Assembly: GCA_936432065.2 (NCBI GenBank)
Contig: OW386291.2
Coordinates: forward strand, 27,567,821-27,631,820
Source of the DNA: Rutpela maculata
Taxonomy: Eukaryota; Arthropoda; Insecta; Coleoptera; Cerambycidae
Reading direction: 5' to 3'
DNA: 64,000 bases
The notes under the pieces were generated by a model. That model saw only the letters and a list, made by a program, of their open reading frames with translations. It was not told the origin of the DNA and made no database searches. Shown one piece after another: positions 40,701-52,700 of the stretch. The translations under genes and the position numbers were made by a program. The first letter of the stretch is position 1; every line of letters begins with the position of its first letter.

Positions 40701-43700
40701 TTACTGTGATATAATTTAAAATCATAACTCAATACAGTAAGCGAGGTACAAAAAAAAATAGTAAAATTACCGGCCCGAAAACAATTGAAGGAATTTATAT
40801 ATATATTTTTTTGCATTATACTTTATAAAATACGTACATCAACATCTATATTGTCGCATTATCTGCTTTTTATTTTTCAGCATTTAAGGGTGGTCCACAC
40901 TTAAATACTGAAATATTAATAACTACTAATATTGCAAATAAATTAACGAGAATCCGCATACTCATGTTTTTGAGGTTGCTGAATATGACTGTGAGGTCAA
41001 AACTTATGAGACGAAAATATTGAGGGTTGAAATCACCCTTAAATACTGAAAAAATCATAATTCTTCTTATCTTACGAATAAAATCACGAAAATCTATGTA
41101 CTTATGTCTTTGAGGTCGTTGAATATGATTGTGGGTTAAATACTGAAAAATTAATAATTCTTCTAATGTGACGAATATATTGACGAAAATACATATATTT
41201 ATGTTTTTTAAATCGCTGAATATGATTATGAGGTCTGAATTAATAAAACAAAAATTGTGGATTCAAAATGGTCACAAAATAATATAGTAATACGTATAAT
41301 TCTATTAAAAATACAGATTGTTATAAATAAATAAAATTAATACTTTTTCTGCACCCACAAGCGTTGCCGCAACTTTTTTTGCAAGAACAAAAAACTCATC
41401 TGCAAAAAATCTGGCGCTCCCCCATAGCTGTATTCTAAAATTCATACAATGTGACGTTTCAGGTAGTCAGGTAAAAATTATCTGCGTATTCTTCGAAAAA
41501 TAGACGGCTATTGCTCGTTTCTCTACCTAAGACACTTAAAATGCGGGTACAAACTGAAAAATTTCAACATTATTTCAAACATATCTCTGGAACAGTTTGT
41601 CGCAGGAGAAAAACTAAAAGCCCTAACATTATTTACTTGTGTATGCGCTCAAGAGCCATCTTTAAACCTTTATATATCTGGAACAGTTTTAGTGGAAGTA
41701 AGAAGTCGGAATTTTCCGTAAAAAGTGCAAAATTGTGCTAAAGTTATGAAATCTATCTCCCCCGTTTTAGAGGGTGCTGAACACGAATAACAGGGCGAAA
41801 AAAGTTTTTAGTCATGCGCACCCCCTGAAACGTCCAAAAACCGCTTATTTCTCATATAACACTTTGACATCGACAATTTTTGCAGAGATTCTTTATTTTT
41901 TTCCATGAGGATATAACAGATGGTGAAAGGTGATGTCAGGTAGTAGACCGCAACCACCCTCGGGGGTGAAATCTACCCTGTCAGGGGGTTTAAAATTGCT
42001 TCTTTTTTTTGTTAAAGACGTTTACTCCCCGTTTTCGAGGATGTTGATCAAGAAAGAAATGGTTATACGCTGGTTCAACCCTTCCTTCACCCTTAAACGG
42101 AAACCACCCCTTTCATGATGATAATAATAATGATAATAATAATAATAATAATAATAACTCAGTAAACATCTGGACCAATTGGATATTCCGAAAGGTCTCA
42201 TCAAAATCATTCAGAAAGCGGCTATTCTACAAAGTTCTACATATTGTGCGCAAGTTCCTAAATGCATGACAGAACAAGATGAATTTCTTCTCTGTCTTGC
42301 ATAAAAGAACCATCACACACTGGTAAAAATAAGCGAGAAAATAACCTGAATAATAATAATAATAATAGGTAGTGACCTGGCTGATATTAGGGACTTAACA
42401 AAGGTATTCTCTTCCTTTAAGGAACATGAATTTCAAATCCTTGCAAGGATAGGCGACTTTGACAAATTGACAAATGGTGACGTGCAAGGAGGCACAAAGA
42501 AGGTCCCAGTTTTTGGTTTTCGCTCATATCTCGAAAACGGTTTGCCCTAATCAAAAAGTGGCCATATGCAAAATTAAAGCTGACTAAATTTTCTACGTTA
42601 ATTAATTTTCTTTGTATCTGTTATGGTTCAGTAATGAATTGATATCTTTTGACTGTATTTTAACTTTATTATAAATAAATTAAAATTTTAATAACCATCG
42701 TAGAAAAAAATTTCTTGTACAGATATCCGTTTCACAGTAGACTAAACTCAAATTTCGAATAAAAAATGTCTTTGCGTCTGTAAGTGTGTGTGTGTGTTTG
42801 TTTCCCTATATTTATGGTAACATGTGTATACTTAAACCACTGTTATGGCAGCTGCCGGAATTATGGCAACTTACCCTCGTTGCCATAATTTTCTGTTGGT
42901 GTGGTTCCTTAGTTTATAGCTACATACATTTCATAATTGCCACAGGTCTTCTGTTAGTCATTTTATTAACCAATGGGAATTTAATTGGTGTTATTTTCTT
43001 ATTCAATTTCTTCAAATTTAACAATTTATAATAATCTGTGTAAGTTTCCACAATAATGGCTAAAGCAAGTTTTTTACCCTCACCCATTTGTGGAAACGGG
43101 GGCGTGGTAAGACAGTGGTGCCATCTTTAAGGAATGTGCATTGTTGCCATTTCATTATGCTCTTAATATAGTTGATAGTTAAGATATTCCTTTGTTGTAA
43201 ATTGAGGTTGCCAGAAGTGATATTAGAGAGTGTAAGATGAGCCCCTGAACATAATAGCAGAGACTCTCAGAAACATATCAGCACATAACTTATTAGTACA
43301 TATTATCTTCGCTATTTGTTATAGTATAGTATTATTTTTCAAATTTTACATGTCTTGCCGTACATTTTTAAATGGCATTAACGAATTTTAGAAACGATTA
43401 AAATTTACAACAGGAAAACGCAAAAATATTGAAATTGTATATGATCATTGGTCGGATTAAGAAATAATAAATGTGGTACATTTGCTAGGTTTTCCTGCAA
43501 ATCATTGTTTTTATTCATTTCCTCTGTCATAATATATTATTTCTCGATATTCATTTCTAGCAATAAATGTGTGTCTTGTTTTATTTTCGATATTTGCGGC
43601 TTTCTTTAAAATTTTCCATATTTTGTTATTATCTTTATTTCAGTCTTTTACTTCCCTCCCTTACCAAAAAAAAATTGTTGTAATAGTGAAAAAAAAAAAA

Positions 43701-46700
43701 ACAACTTCCGAGATTTCCTCGGATATTCACATTTCATGCAGATTACGAAAATTAAAATCTTTTAATGCTTTTAATGTCGTCAGCCTGTCAGCCTGTCTGT
43801 CTGCCTGTCTGGCGTGTTTGTCCGCTGGCTTTTTATTTACAAAACTACTTGAGGGGAAGAATATTTGGTAGGTAGTTGTCATTATTGCCGAGGAAGAAAC
43901 ATGATGCTTTTAGGGAAAAATATACAGGGTAGACACTGGACACCCTTAAAAACATAATGAAAAAAAAGTGTAATAGTTTTTAAACAATATGTTCAATTTA
44001 GGATTGGAAGATTTTTTCTACATATTATTAATTTAGCCTACTAGCCTACTTCTCGAGTTTGTGACACATATAACTTTGCACTATGAGAGAAAATTATGTA
44101 GAAAAATTATCTTTACTAATAAGTTAATATATCTTAAGATAAAGCTCTACATGGCCAAATTATAATTAATTTATAGATAGGAAAAATCGCGTGCAACCGT
44201 AAAATGGAAAATATATTACTTAAAACCCATTTTAAAAATTTTATCATTTTTAAAATTATAGTAGTACTTAGCATCAAATTTAAAGGAATTTTATAATAGT
44301 AAACTTTGACTGTGAAAAAATCTTGAAAGAAGAAGGTTTTTTTTTATTTAGAACACCCTCAGTTTTAAAAAATTATAAAACATTACTTAGAAAATTACAA
44401 GAACTTTTAACTCGTTGAAATGTCATTGTCCCAAATTTACTGGTCTTTACGCAATACTTCCCCCTCTATTTAGCATCTTTCATTTGTTCATTATCTTTTC
44501 TGTAGAATGACGACCCTGCATATTTTTTTAACTAAAAGTATATCAGTACTTCTTCCTGGTAAGTGACAACTATACTCCAAATATCATTTCCTTCTGCCGT
44601 TTCTTAATTATTTATTTTTATAATAACCACCCTGTATACTTTTCACTAAAAGTATTTCAGGTTTAATTCTCTGTAATTGCGTCAATTACAGGCCAAATAT
44701 TATTTCCACTATAATTATTTTTTATAGTGACAATCCTGTATATTTTTCATATTTTCCTTCCCTGACAGCTGTGTTAATTGCATGCGAAATATCGTTGTCT
44801 GTCACATTTTTTTTTATTATTTTTTTTTTAGGTTGTACATTTTTTCATATTTTTCGTCTTTGGCAGTTATGTTAACTACCTGCGGTATATTACTGCCCTT
44901 CGTCACATTTTTCATTATTTTTTTGTAGTGACCATCCTGTATATTTTTTCATGTTTTTCTTTGACAGTTATGTTACCTACATGCGAAATATTATTATCAT
45001 CTGTCACATTTTTTCATTATTTTTTTATGGTGACACCCTGTTCTTTTAGTTTTTTTCTTGACAGTGGTTGTGGTAACTACATGCAAAATATTATCGTTCT
45101 TCGCCACATTTATTTTATTAAATTTTTCAGGGTGACCTCCCTGTTTAATTCCGTCATATTTTTCTTTGACAGTTGTGTTAACTACATGTGAAATACTATA
45201 GCTCCGTTACGTTTTTCATCTTTTTCTTGGAGAGTGACCGCCCTCTGTATATTTTTTAAGTACTTTTCTTTGATAGTTGTATTATCTATATTCGAAATAT
45301 TATCATCCTCCGTCACATTTTTTCTTTAGTTTTTTAGCGTGACTACTCTGTGTATTTTTAAACATTTTCTTCCTTGGCAGTTCTGTTAACTGCATGCGGC
45401 AATATCATTGCGCCCTGTATATTTTTTAAAAAATTCTTCCTTTGCAGCTGTGTTAACTGCATGCGAAAGATTATCGTCTTCCATCGCATTTTTTTCATTA
45501 ATTTTTTTAAAGTGTACATATTTTTCTTCCTTGACAATTGTGTTAAATGCATGCCAAATATTACTGTCTTCCGTCACATTTCTTTCCTTAATTATATTTT
45601 TGATCAACAGAAAATATATTGTTGTCGTAATTTTCTGGTGTAAAATAAGTTTGCCCACTTGCCCAAGGAAAACTACACAAAGCATTAAAATTTCAAAGTA
45701 AAATTATAGTTTTACTGTAAATGTACAACGATATGTTAAATCTACACCTGAACATTACTTACACCAATTTTATTCAGAAAAAAAATGTATTTTTCTAGTC
45801 ATATCATGGGAAATTTCCTGAGTAAAGTGCTCAATTGCTCGGCAATTTTACAGGTATTTTTATCAGTGTATATTGTATATTGCTTAAAAAAATCTTTTAA
45901 TGCAAAATTTTTAGTGAAAAAAAATCTTAAAAATGGAGAAGATTCTTCTTTACTAGGAATACCCTCTATTCTAAAAGATCAATAAATAATGCAAAATTAC
46001 TTAGAAAATTTTAAGAGCTTTCAACCTGTTGAAATCACATTGTTCATTTACGGTGATAAGAGCAAACAAAAGAAATCGGTAAAGGCATTTACCCAAAACT
46101 TCCCTCACTGGCTCGCAGCCTCATTAAAAAATTCACACTTTGCATCATTTAGTCATTAATTATTTTTTCTGTTGAATGACGACCCTGTTTATTATTTTTA
46201 ACTGAAAACTGTGGTATTTTTCCTAAGACTTTTATCATTTTCTTCCATCGCAATATCTTTTTTTTTTTTTTTTAGAGTGACCACCCTGTATATTTTTCAT
46301 AATTTTATCCTTGAGAGTTGTGGTAGCTACATGCCAAAAAATATCAGTGTTTTTCGTCTCATTTCTTTCATTAATTATATTTATCGTGGGGTTATCAACT
46401 ACCTGCCAAATATTATCATTCTCCGTCAAATGATTTTATAGATATAGCGCCAACAGACAAACAGATATCAGACCGACAGACAGACAGACTGATGGAATTA
46501 AATGAATTTAATTTTCGGAATCCCATACTCTGAAACCTGAAAATCCGGGAAATCTCGGAGGGTCATTATTTCACAATTACAATACTTTCAAAACCAAGAA
46601 TATATCTCCGAGTTCACTAATTTTTAACAAATTCCAACAATCAGACACTGAAATTGAAAATGGATCAAAATCAGTAGTTTCATTTTAATATTGACACACA

Positions 46701-49700
46701 ATAAGACTGTACTAATAATTATGGTAACCTACTTCATTTGGCAACGGCGCAATTTACACACTCTTTGTTAAGCTATAATAATGGCTTCCTGCTTACACAT
46801 ATTCCCATATCTACATATTTAAGGCAACTTATTTACACTTACCCAACAGTGGCGACCGTTGCCAAAAATAATTTACCGTTATAAATTGAGATGTATGGAG
46901 CATAAAAAAGTAATTCCTAGATTTACACGCTCCTTACAAAAGCGGCCATAAATATGGCAATGGTGTGCATGTATATGTATGTGTGCGTGTATATAGCCAC
47001 TTTCACTTTTTGACTAGGGCTAACCGTATTCGAGATATGAGCGAAAAACTAAAAACCTGGAATTCTTCGTGCTCCTCTGCACTCCCCCCCCCCCACCTCC
47101 TACGTTCGGGGACTTTTGGTATGTTTATCTCCTAAATAGTACAAACACAGCCTTCAAGTCAAAAATTGTGATCTCGGCATTTTCCTCCTCGTGATTTATT
47201 TCTCTATATTATTTCCACATCGTGGAAGTATAGTAATCGTAGACAAAATTTTGAAAACTTTTTTTGTTCAAATAGGTTTAAAATGTCATGAAACGTCGAG
47301 TTTTTCAGTTTGAGGTAAAAAAATATGTCTGTCTGTCGGTCGTCTGCCCAGTGGCGCAACTACGGGGGGCGCTAAGGGGGCTAAAGCCTCCCTCACAAGC
47401 AATGCATATAGCGTCTAAAATAATAGACAGCTATCACACAAACTATAATGCCCTACCCAAATAACTTACTAACTTACTTACTACCCAAATTTTGATACAT
47501 TTCTCCCTAACACCGAAAATCAGTTGCTAAAAAAGGGAGATTTTATTAACTTTAGTACATTCTACGCGACCAAGTATTCAAATAAATAACTAAAATTTTG
47601 TTTTTATCTAGAAGCATAGATTAATATTATTTCAGTATTATATAATCAGTGAACACGTCTACTATTTTATTACAAACATTGAGCAAGTATAAATAATGCC
47701 AGGGCAAGGATCTAAGGTTTCTGTCAAAATTATCAAAGTTAAAATATTTAAAATGTCTGAGTATTCTAAAAAATTGTTTTGGTTTAACTTATTCAATAAA
47801 TAATTCGCAGTATGCTAGACAATGGTCAGATATATCTATCATATGCTTCGAGAGTGTTACAGATCCGAGTTGCTTGATGGATGTTAGGAGGCGGATAGGA
47901 ATTTTGGGGTTACGGCATCTCTGAGGTGGAGTTTTTGGCTTTTAGAAGGGTATTGGTATAGAAAGTAGTTTACTAAAGATTAAAGAGTTGAGTTTACTAG
48001 TATCATATAAATTATGTCGGAGTTGAGTTGGAGTATTTCTAGGAAGATATTCTTAGGAAGATGAGACTGTTTTGAAGGTTTGGACTTTATTTTGAAGTGT
48101 GATAGTAATGAAAGAGCACCAGATAAAATGTGTGTAGGATTTGTACATAAGATTGGAAATCTGAGGTGGGAATTAGTAAGGACCATATAGAAGTTTGTCT
48201 CTAACTTTTCGAATTTATATTGTTTATTAATATCTAAACAGAAGTCAAATACATTACTATCTCTAGGTAATCAACCTCTTTCGCCCACATAAGGTTCTGG
48301 TTATTTATATTTATTTGGATCGAAGTGGCCCTAGTGATTTTTTTTATTGAAATAAATGCAATGCATCTTAGCAGCGGTAATTTTAAGTCAACAGTAATAG
48401 AGTGAGATCCCAGAGCCGCCAGACCTACGTCATTTTAGCAAAGCTAATATTTTGACAACGAATACTGTAATATCTAGTTAAGAACGTATGCGTATTTGCT
48501 AGCTTGACAGCGGGGCGCTTTTGCAGGAAACAGATGCAAAAGGTACATAAAATTTTTCTCTCCTATGTTAAAGTATGATAGCTGATTTATTTTTCAAGTG
48601 ACACGCTAACGACATGGTGTAAGCGTCAACCTCCCTCTGAATCGGGGCTCGGTCTAGGCGCATTCATGTACCCACAATGTATAATAAAATTGTATTGAAT
48701 TGAATTGAATTGAATCTTAAGGTCCGAGGTTTGATCCCTGAACGTTCTCAGATTTTTTTTTAAATATATGTACTAAGAAAAAAAGTTATGACCAAAAATA
48801 ATGAATATTTCCCTATCGGTTGTCTCTTTCTTGGTAATCGCCATCTTAAGTTAATATTTGTTGAAAAAAAAGCTGAGAACGCTCAGGGATCGAACCTCGG
48901 ACCTCAAGATTCAAATCAATCAATCAATCAACAGTATTTATTCAGTATATCGAGTACAATATGTGCCTTCTCGGAGCCTAACCCGAAGCCAGCCACACGA
49001 CCAGGACAGGTGACGTCGAGGTGGGTGTGGGGCTGGGCGGGGTGGTCCCGATTCAGCTTAGGGATAGTTCGAGTGGGGTGCTAGAAGCTCCTGTCTACCG
49101 CAGGTGGACTTAAAAACTAGGTTAAAATATTTTATTGTCCACATGGACCTAAAAGTAAATTAAAAATAAACACAACACTAAAAACATTGGCGAACGCGCA
49201 ATACACAATTTTGGTTATTGACACGGGAAAACTGAACGAAAAAACCCGATCGAACAAATGACGGCCTTGCGGTCTGATCGCCAACAAGGAAGGTAAGATG
49301 GAAAGATAAAGCTGTGGTTTAAAAAATTAGGATTTGGATAAGTTTCGGCCTGAAGGGGATTTAGGGACAAAAAATTACAAAAAACAACAAAAAGGGTAAA
49401 ATAACAAAATTGCAAAAACATGAAAGGGAGAGAGAAAGCGGTTGAAAGATAAAGATAAGGGAAAGGTAGGTTATCGTAGGAGAGAGTGTAGCTAAGGGAG
49501 TTGCCGGAAGATAGGTAACGCCTGGTATGGTAGGGGGGACCTTAAGATTCGGAGGTTGACGCTTACACCATGTCGTTAGCCTGTCACTCGAAAAATAAAT
49601 CAGCTGCAAAAGCGCCCCGCTTTCAAGCTAGCAAATACGCATACTTTCTTAACTAGATATTACACTATTCGTTGTCAAAATATTAGCTTTTCTAAAATGA

Positions 49701-52700
49701 CGTAGGTCTGCGGGCTCTGGGATCTTGAACTATAAGTGAAAAAGGTATTTATCGTAATATCTGTCTGTTGTTGAAGTATCTGCTCATAATATTTTGATGT
49801 TCAAAGAATTACTGTGCCATCAGAAATGAGTCATAATGTGGTTCTATGGTTTGGAAGTTCTGTCTTTTGGCTTTAGGAGTCGCAAATATCCCATTTGATT
49901 TGAATCCGTTTCATAGTCGATATTTTAAAATTCTTTTTACATAAAAGAGGAGTATGTATTCCGTATTATGTCTAATCTCTAGATCTGCTATTGTAAATAC
50001 ATAAATACACAAATAGTGTAAAATATGCAACTTTGAGGCTACTAAAAATTTATAATATATTAATTGCAAATATAAAAAGAAAAAATTAAACAGTTCCACA
50101 ATTTAATCAGTTTTTTTTGCCAACTGCATTTCCAAAGAGCAACTAACATTCCGTTTAGTACGCTTTTCTCCATCTTCTAAATGTTCAGCCACATCCTTAA
50201 AGTTACTAGGCACACCCTCATCTCTTACGTCTCCAAAGAGCATTTCTTCTTCAGCTTTGTCAACACTTGCCCCATTTGGTAGATTTTCTGTCAACTCTTG
50301 TTCCTCTACTACTTTTTGTTGTTCGTTCTCCTCCATTTCCTTATTATCTTCAATATTAGATAACAGTTTTTTTGCTGACCTTTTAATGTTTGTAATGAAA
50401 TTTTCTGACGTATCAATGTCTTTCTCGATGTTGATACCCGTGTCTTCGAACTGTTTTAGAAGTATTATTGTTTTGTGATGCTCTATGTCATTTTTAAATT
50501 TTGCCTTGCCGAAAATGTTTTCCCTCCTTCCCACAAGTTTTTCGACTTTTTGTAACTCCTTCTCCACTACGCTCTTGTAGTCATTAATAAATTCTCTGGT
50601 CAGACGAGATCGTTCGTTGAATTCCCCCAGCTTTTTCGCAAACTCGGCCATTTCTTCTCGTAGTTCCGATAATTTATTACAAGCCACTAGAGAACTTTTG
50701 CCAGGTTTCTCTTTTACTTCCTTCACCGCGTTGTTTACTACTACCATATTTTGATTCTTTTGGAAAACTGAGTGGTTTTGAGACATTGTTAAAATATTGT
50801 GCACTTGTGGTGGATTTACATCTTCGCCTTTCACAGTTACACTATTTTCTGTATATGTGCTCTTGTATTTTTGATGTCTCATAATTTCTTTCATATTGCT
50901 TGGATACATAATCACGTCATTTTCCTCGATGACTTCTTTTGGTGGTATAATCTCATACTCGGGTTTCTCTTTGTAATTCGTCGATACTAGAAGTTCCATT
51001 AGTTCGTCCTTAGAGTCATCCTCGGACCTTTGTCGTTTTATTGGATGTAAAATTTGAACGTTCTCCTCTGAGACTTTCAAATTCCAAGTTAACAATTCCC
51101 TGTAACTAGCATTCTGATCGGCGTCTTCAATTTCTTTTCGATCCGCATTCAATTCTTCATTTATTTCCTCTTTGGTTTTCACAGTTTTTGGTTCGTCGAT
51201 ATTTTCCGGGAGAGTTTCCACTTTCCGCGAATCGGATTTATCTAATTTTTGATAGTATGGCTTATTTTCATCGTCTGGATCATCATAGCTCTCTTCACTA
51301 CTGCTGTCATCTTCTACGTTTGTTGCTTGCTGACCATTATTAGCTTTATTTAAATTTCCCTTTAATTCTTGCTCGATTTCTCGTTGAACTATATCGGGCT
51401 TAAAGTTTGTCGATGATATTAAATGATTTCTATTATTGGGTTTTTGTTCATCGCCGAAGGAAATATTTACAACATGTCTTTTCACCTCGTCTTCAATTTT
51501 CTTTGAATTTGACTGTAATATTATATTTTTTGTTTCTTCCATGTTCGCATTCTTCATTAAGTTAAGCTGGAATCGAGTTCAGCTACTGAGTTGATAGTGG
51601 AGTTATCTGTTCAACTGCTTGTGCATTAAAATTATTATTGTTTAATGTCAAACCTGACATACCTTTCTATATTTTGTGCTTACCTTTATATTTGCAATAA
51701 CCTTTTGTATCGCTGACTTAAATAAATGGTATTGTTTAATATTTTAAGTGTGTGGGGTTAGTTGGCAATGTTGGTATTTGACCAATAACTCGATATGAAA
51801 ACCATTCAGATCTCTTGTATCCCACAATTTCTATTCACTTTAATCCATCCCCAAGGTTCGAAAATTTAATTCACATGTAGTAGATAATATATTATGATTA
51901 TAAATGTCAAATACATATGTCAAATAGCGAATGTGACAAAAGACAAATTAAGAAGTAATTTGAATATTATTGGTGGACATTTACTTCAAAATCGTGCGAA
52001 ACTAAAAAGAAGATAAGAAAGTTTAAGAAGACAAGAATGTCAATCAAAGCCTTTAACAGATAGTACATAATACATAGAAAATATTAAGCAATATAGGCGC
52101 AAACATCAATTCATATTTATAAATATACATTTTCCATGTGTAAATTATTAGATACAGATATAATAATATCGAGACTGCGTCTATTACGCTCCTGCATAGC
52201 TTGAAGGCCATTTGTTGATAGAAAGAATTAGGCAATACACAAATGTAGGTAAAGGCTGCAAAATATCACAATTAGGTATATTTATTTCTCTTATTTATTT
52301 TTATGATAGATCTATTTGAATAGTTAAGAAGAATACACCGTCTGTTGCTCTGAAAATTCTTCTGGATCTACCTTCTCTCCACATCTAGCTGAAGAGAGAC
52401 GTCAGGTGGGCAACATAGACTCCAACAAGCGATTTTAAACATGCTGCAGCATCATGGAACGCAATAGGTTACGTGATCATCAACGAGCTGCCTTTCGGTT
52501 TCTTTGAAGAGATAAATGGAATAGGAACAAAACCGACCTACAAGGAGCAGATAGTTGTTGATTCATAGGCAGACAGCTTCAGAACCCCCAAAGGAGTTAA
52601 AGCCGGAGTATACAGTTGCAACGTAAGGGTAAGAATATCTTCGAGCTGCGTAATAATGTGACTTTCTTTCAGGCTGAAAATTATTAGGCCATTGAACTGG

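Larger units (their letters stand above)
48411..49740. mobile_element. Inverted element with tRNA-like sequence in each arm
   Basis: Bases 48411-48643 and 49551-49733 are reverse complements (ccagagccgccagacctacg, aatattttgacaacgaata, tagcttgacagcggggcgct, gctaacgacatggtgtaag). Each arm carries an A-box-like TGGTGTAAGCG (48615-48625; 49560-49570 on minus) and a B-box (GGTTTGATCCC 48728-48738; GGTTCGATCCC 48896-48886 on minus). In both arms a small retroposon separates the two boxes. Confidence 0.65.

Noticed and set aside
40900..41240. CRISPR-like spaced repeats
   Set aside because: Degenerate, irregular tandem units in a eukaryotic intron; no conserved short repeat with unique spacers.
45358..45701. 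Several 64-99-codon ORFs on both strands
   Set aside because: They are produced by the ~100-bp repeat array; mirrored frames occur in neighbouring units.
47347..47420. DNA-transposon terminus cagtggcgcaactacggggg
   Set aside because: It resembles a terminal inverted repeat, but no opposite end or target duplication was found in the window.
48886..48896. A functional tRNA gene
   Set aside because: B-box sequences are good, but no complete cloverleaf remains: the A and B boxes are separated by inserted retroposons and the acceptor stem cannot be paired convincingly.
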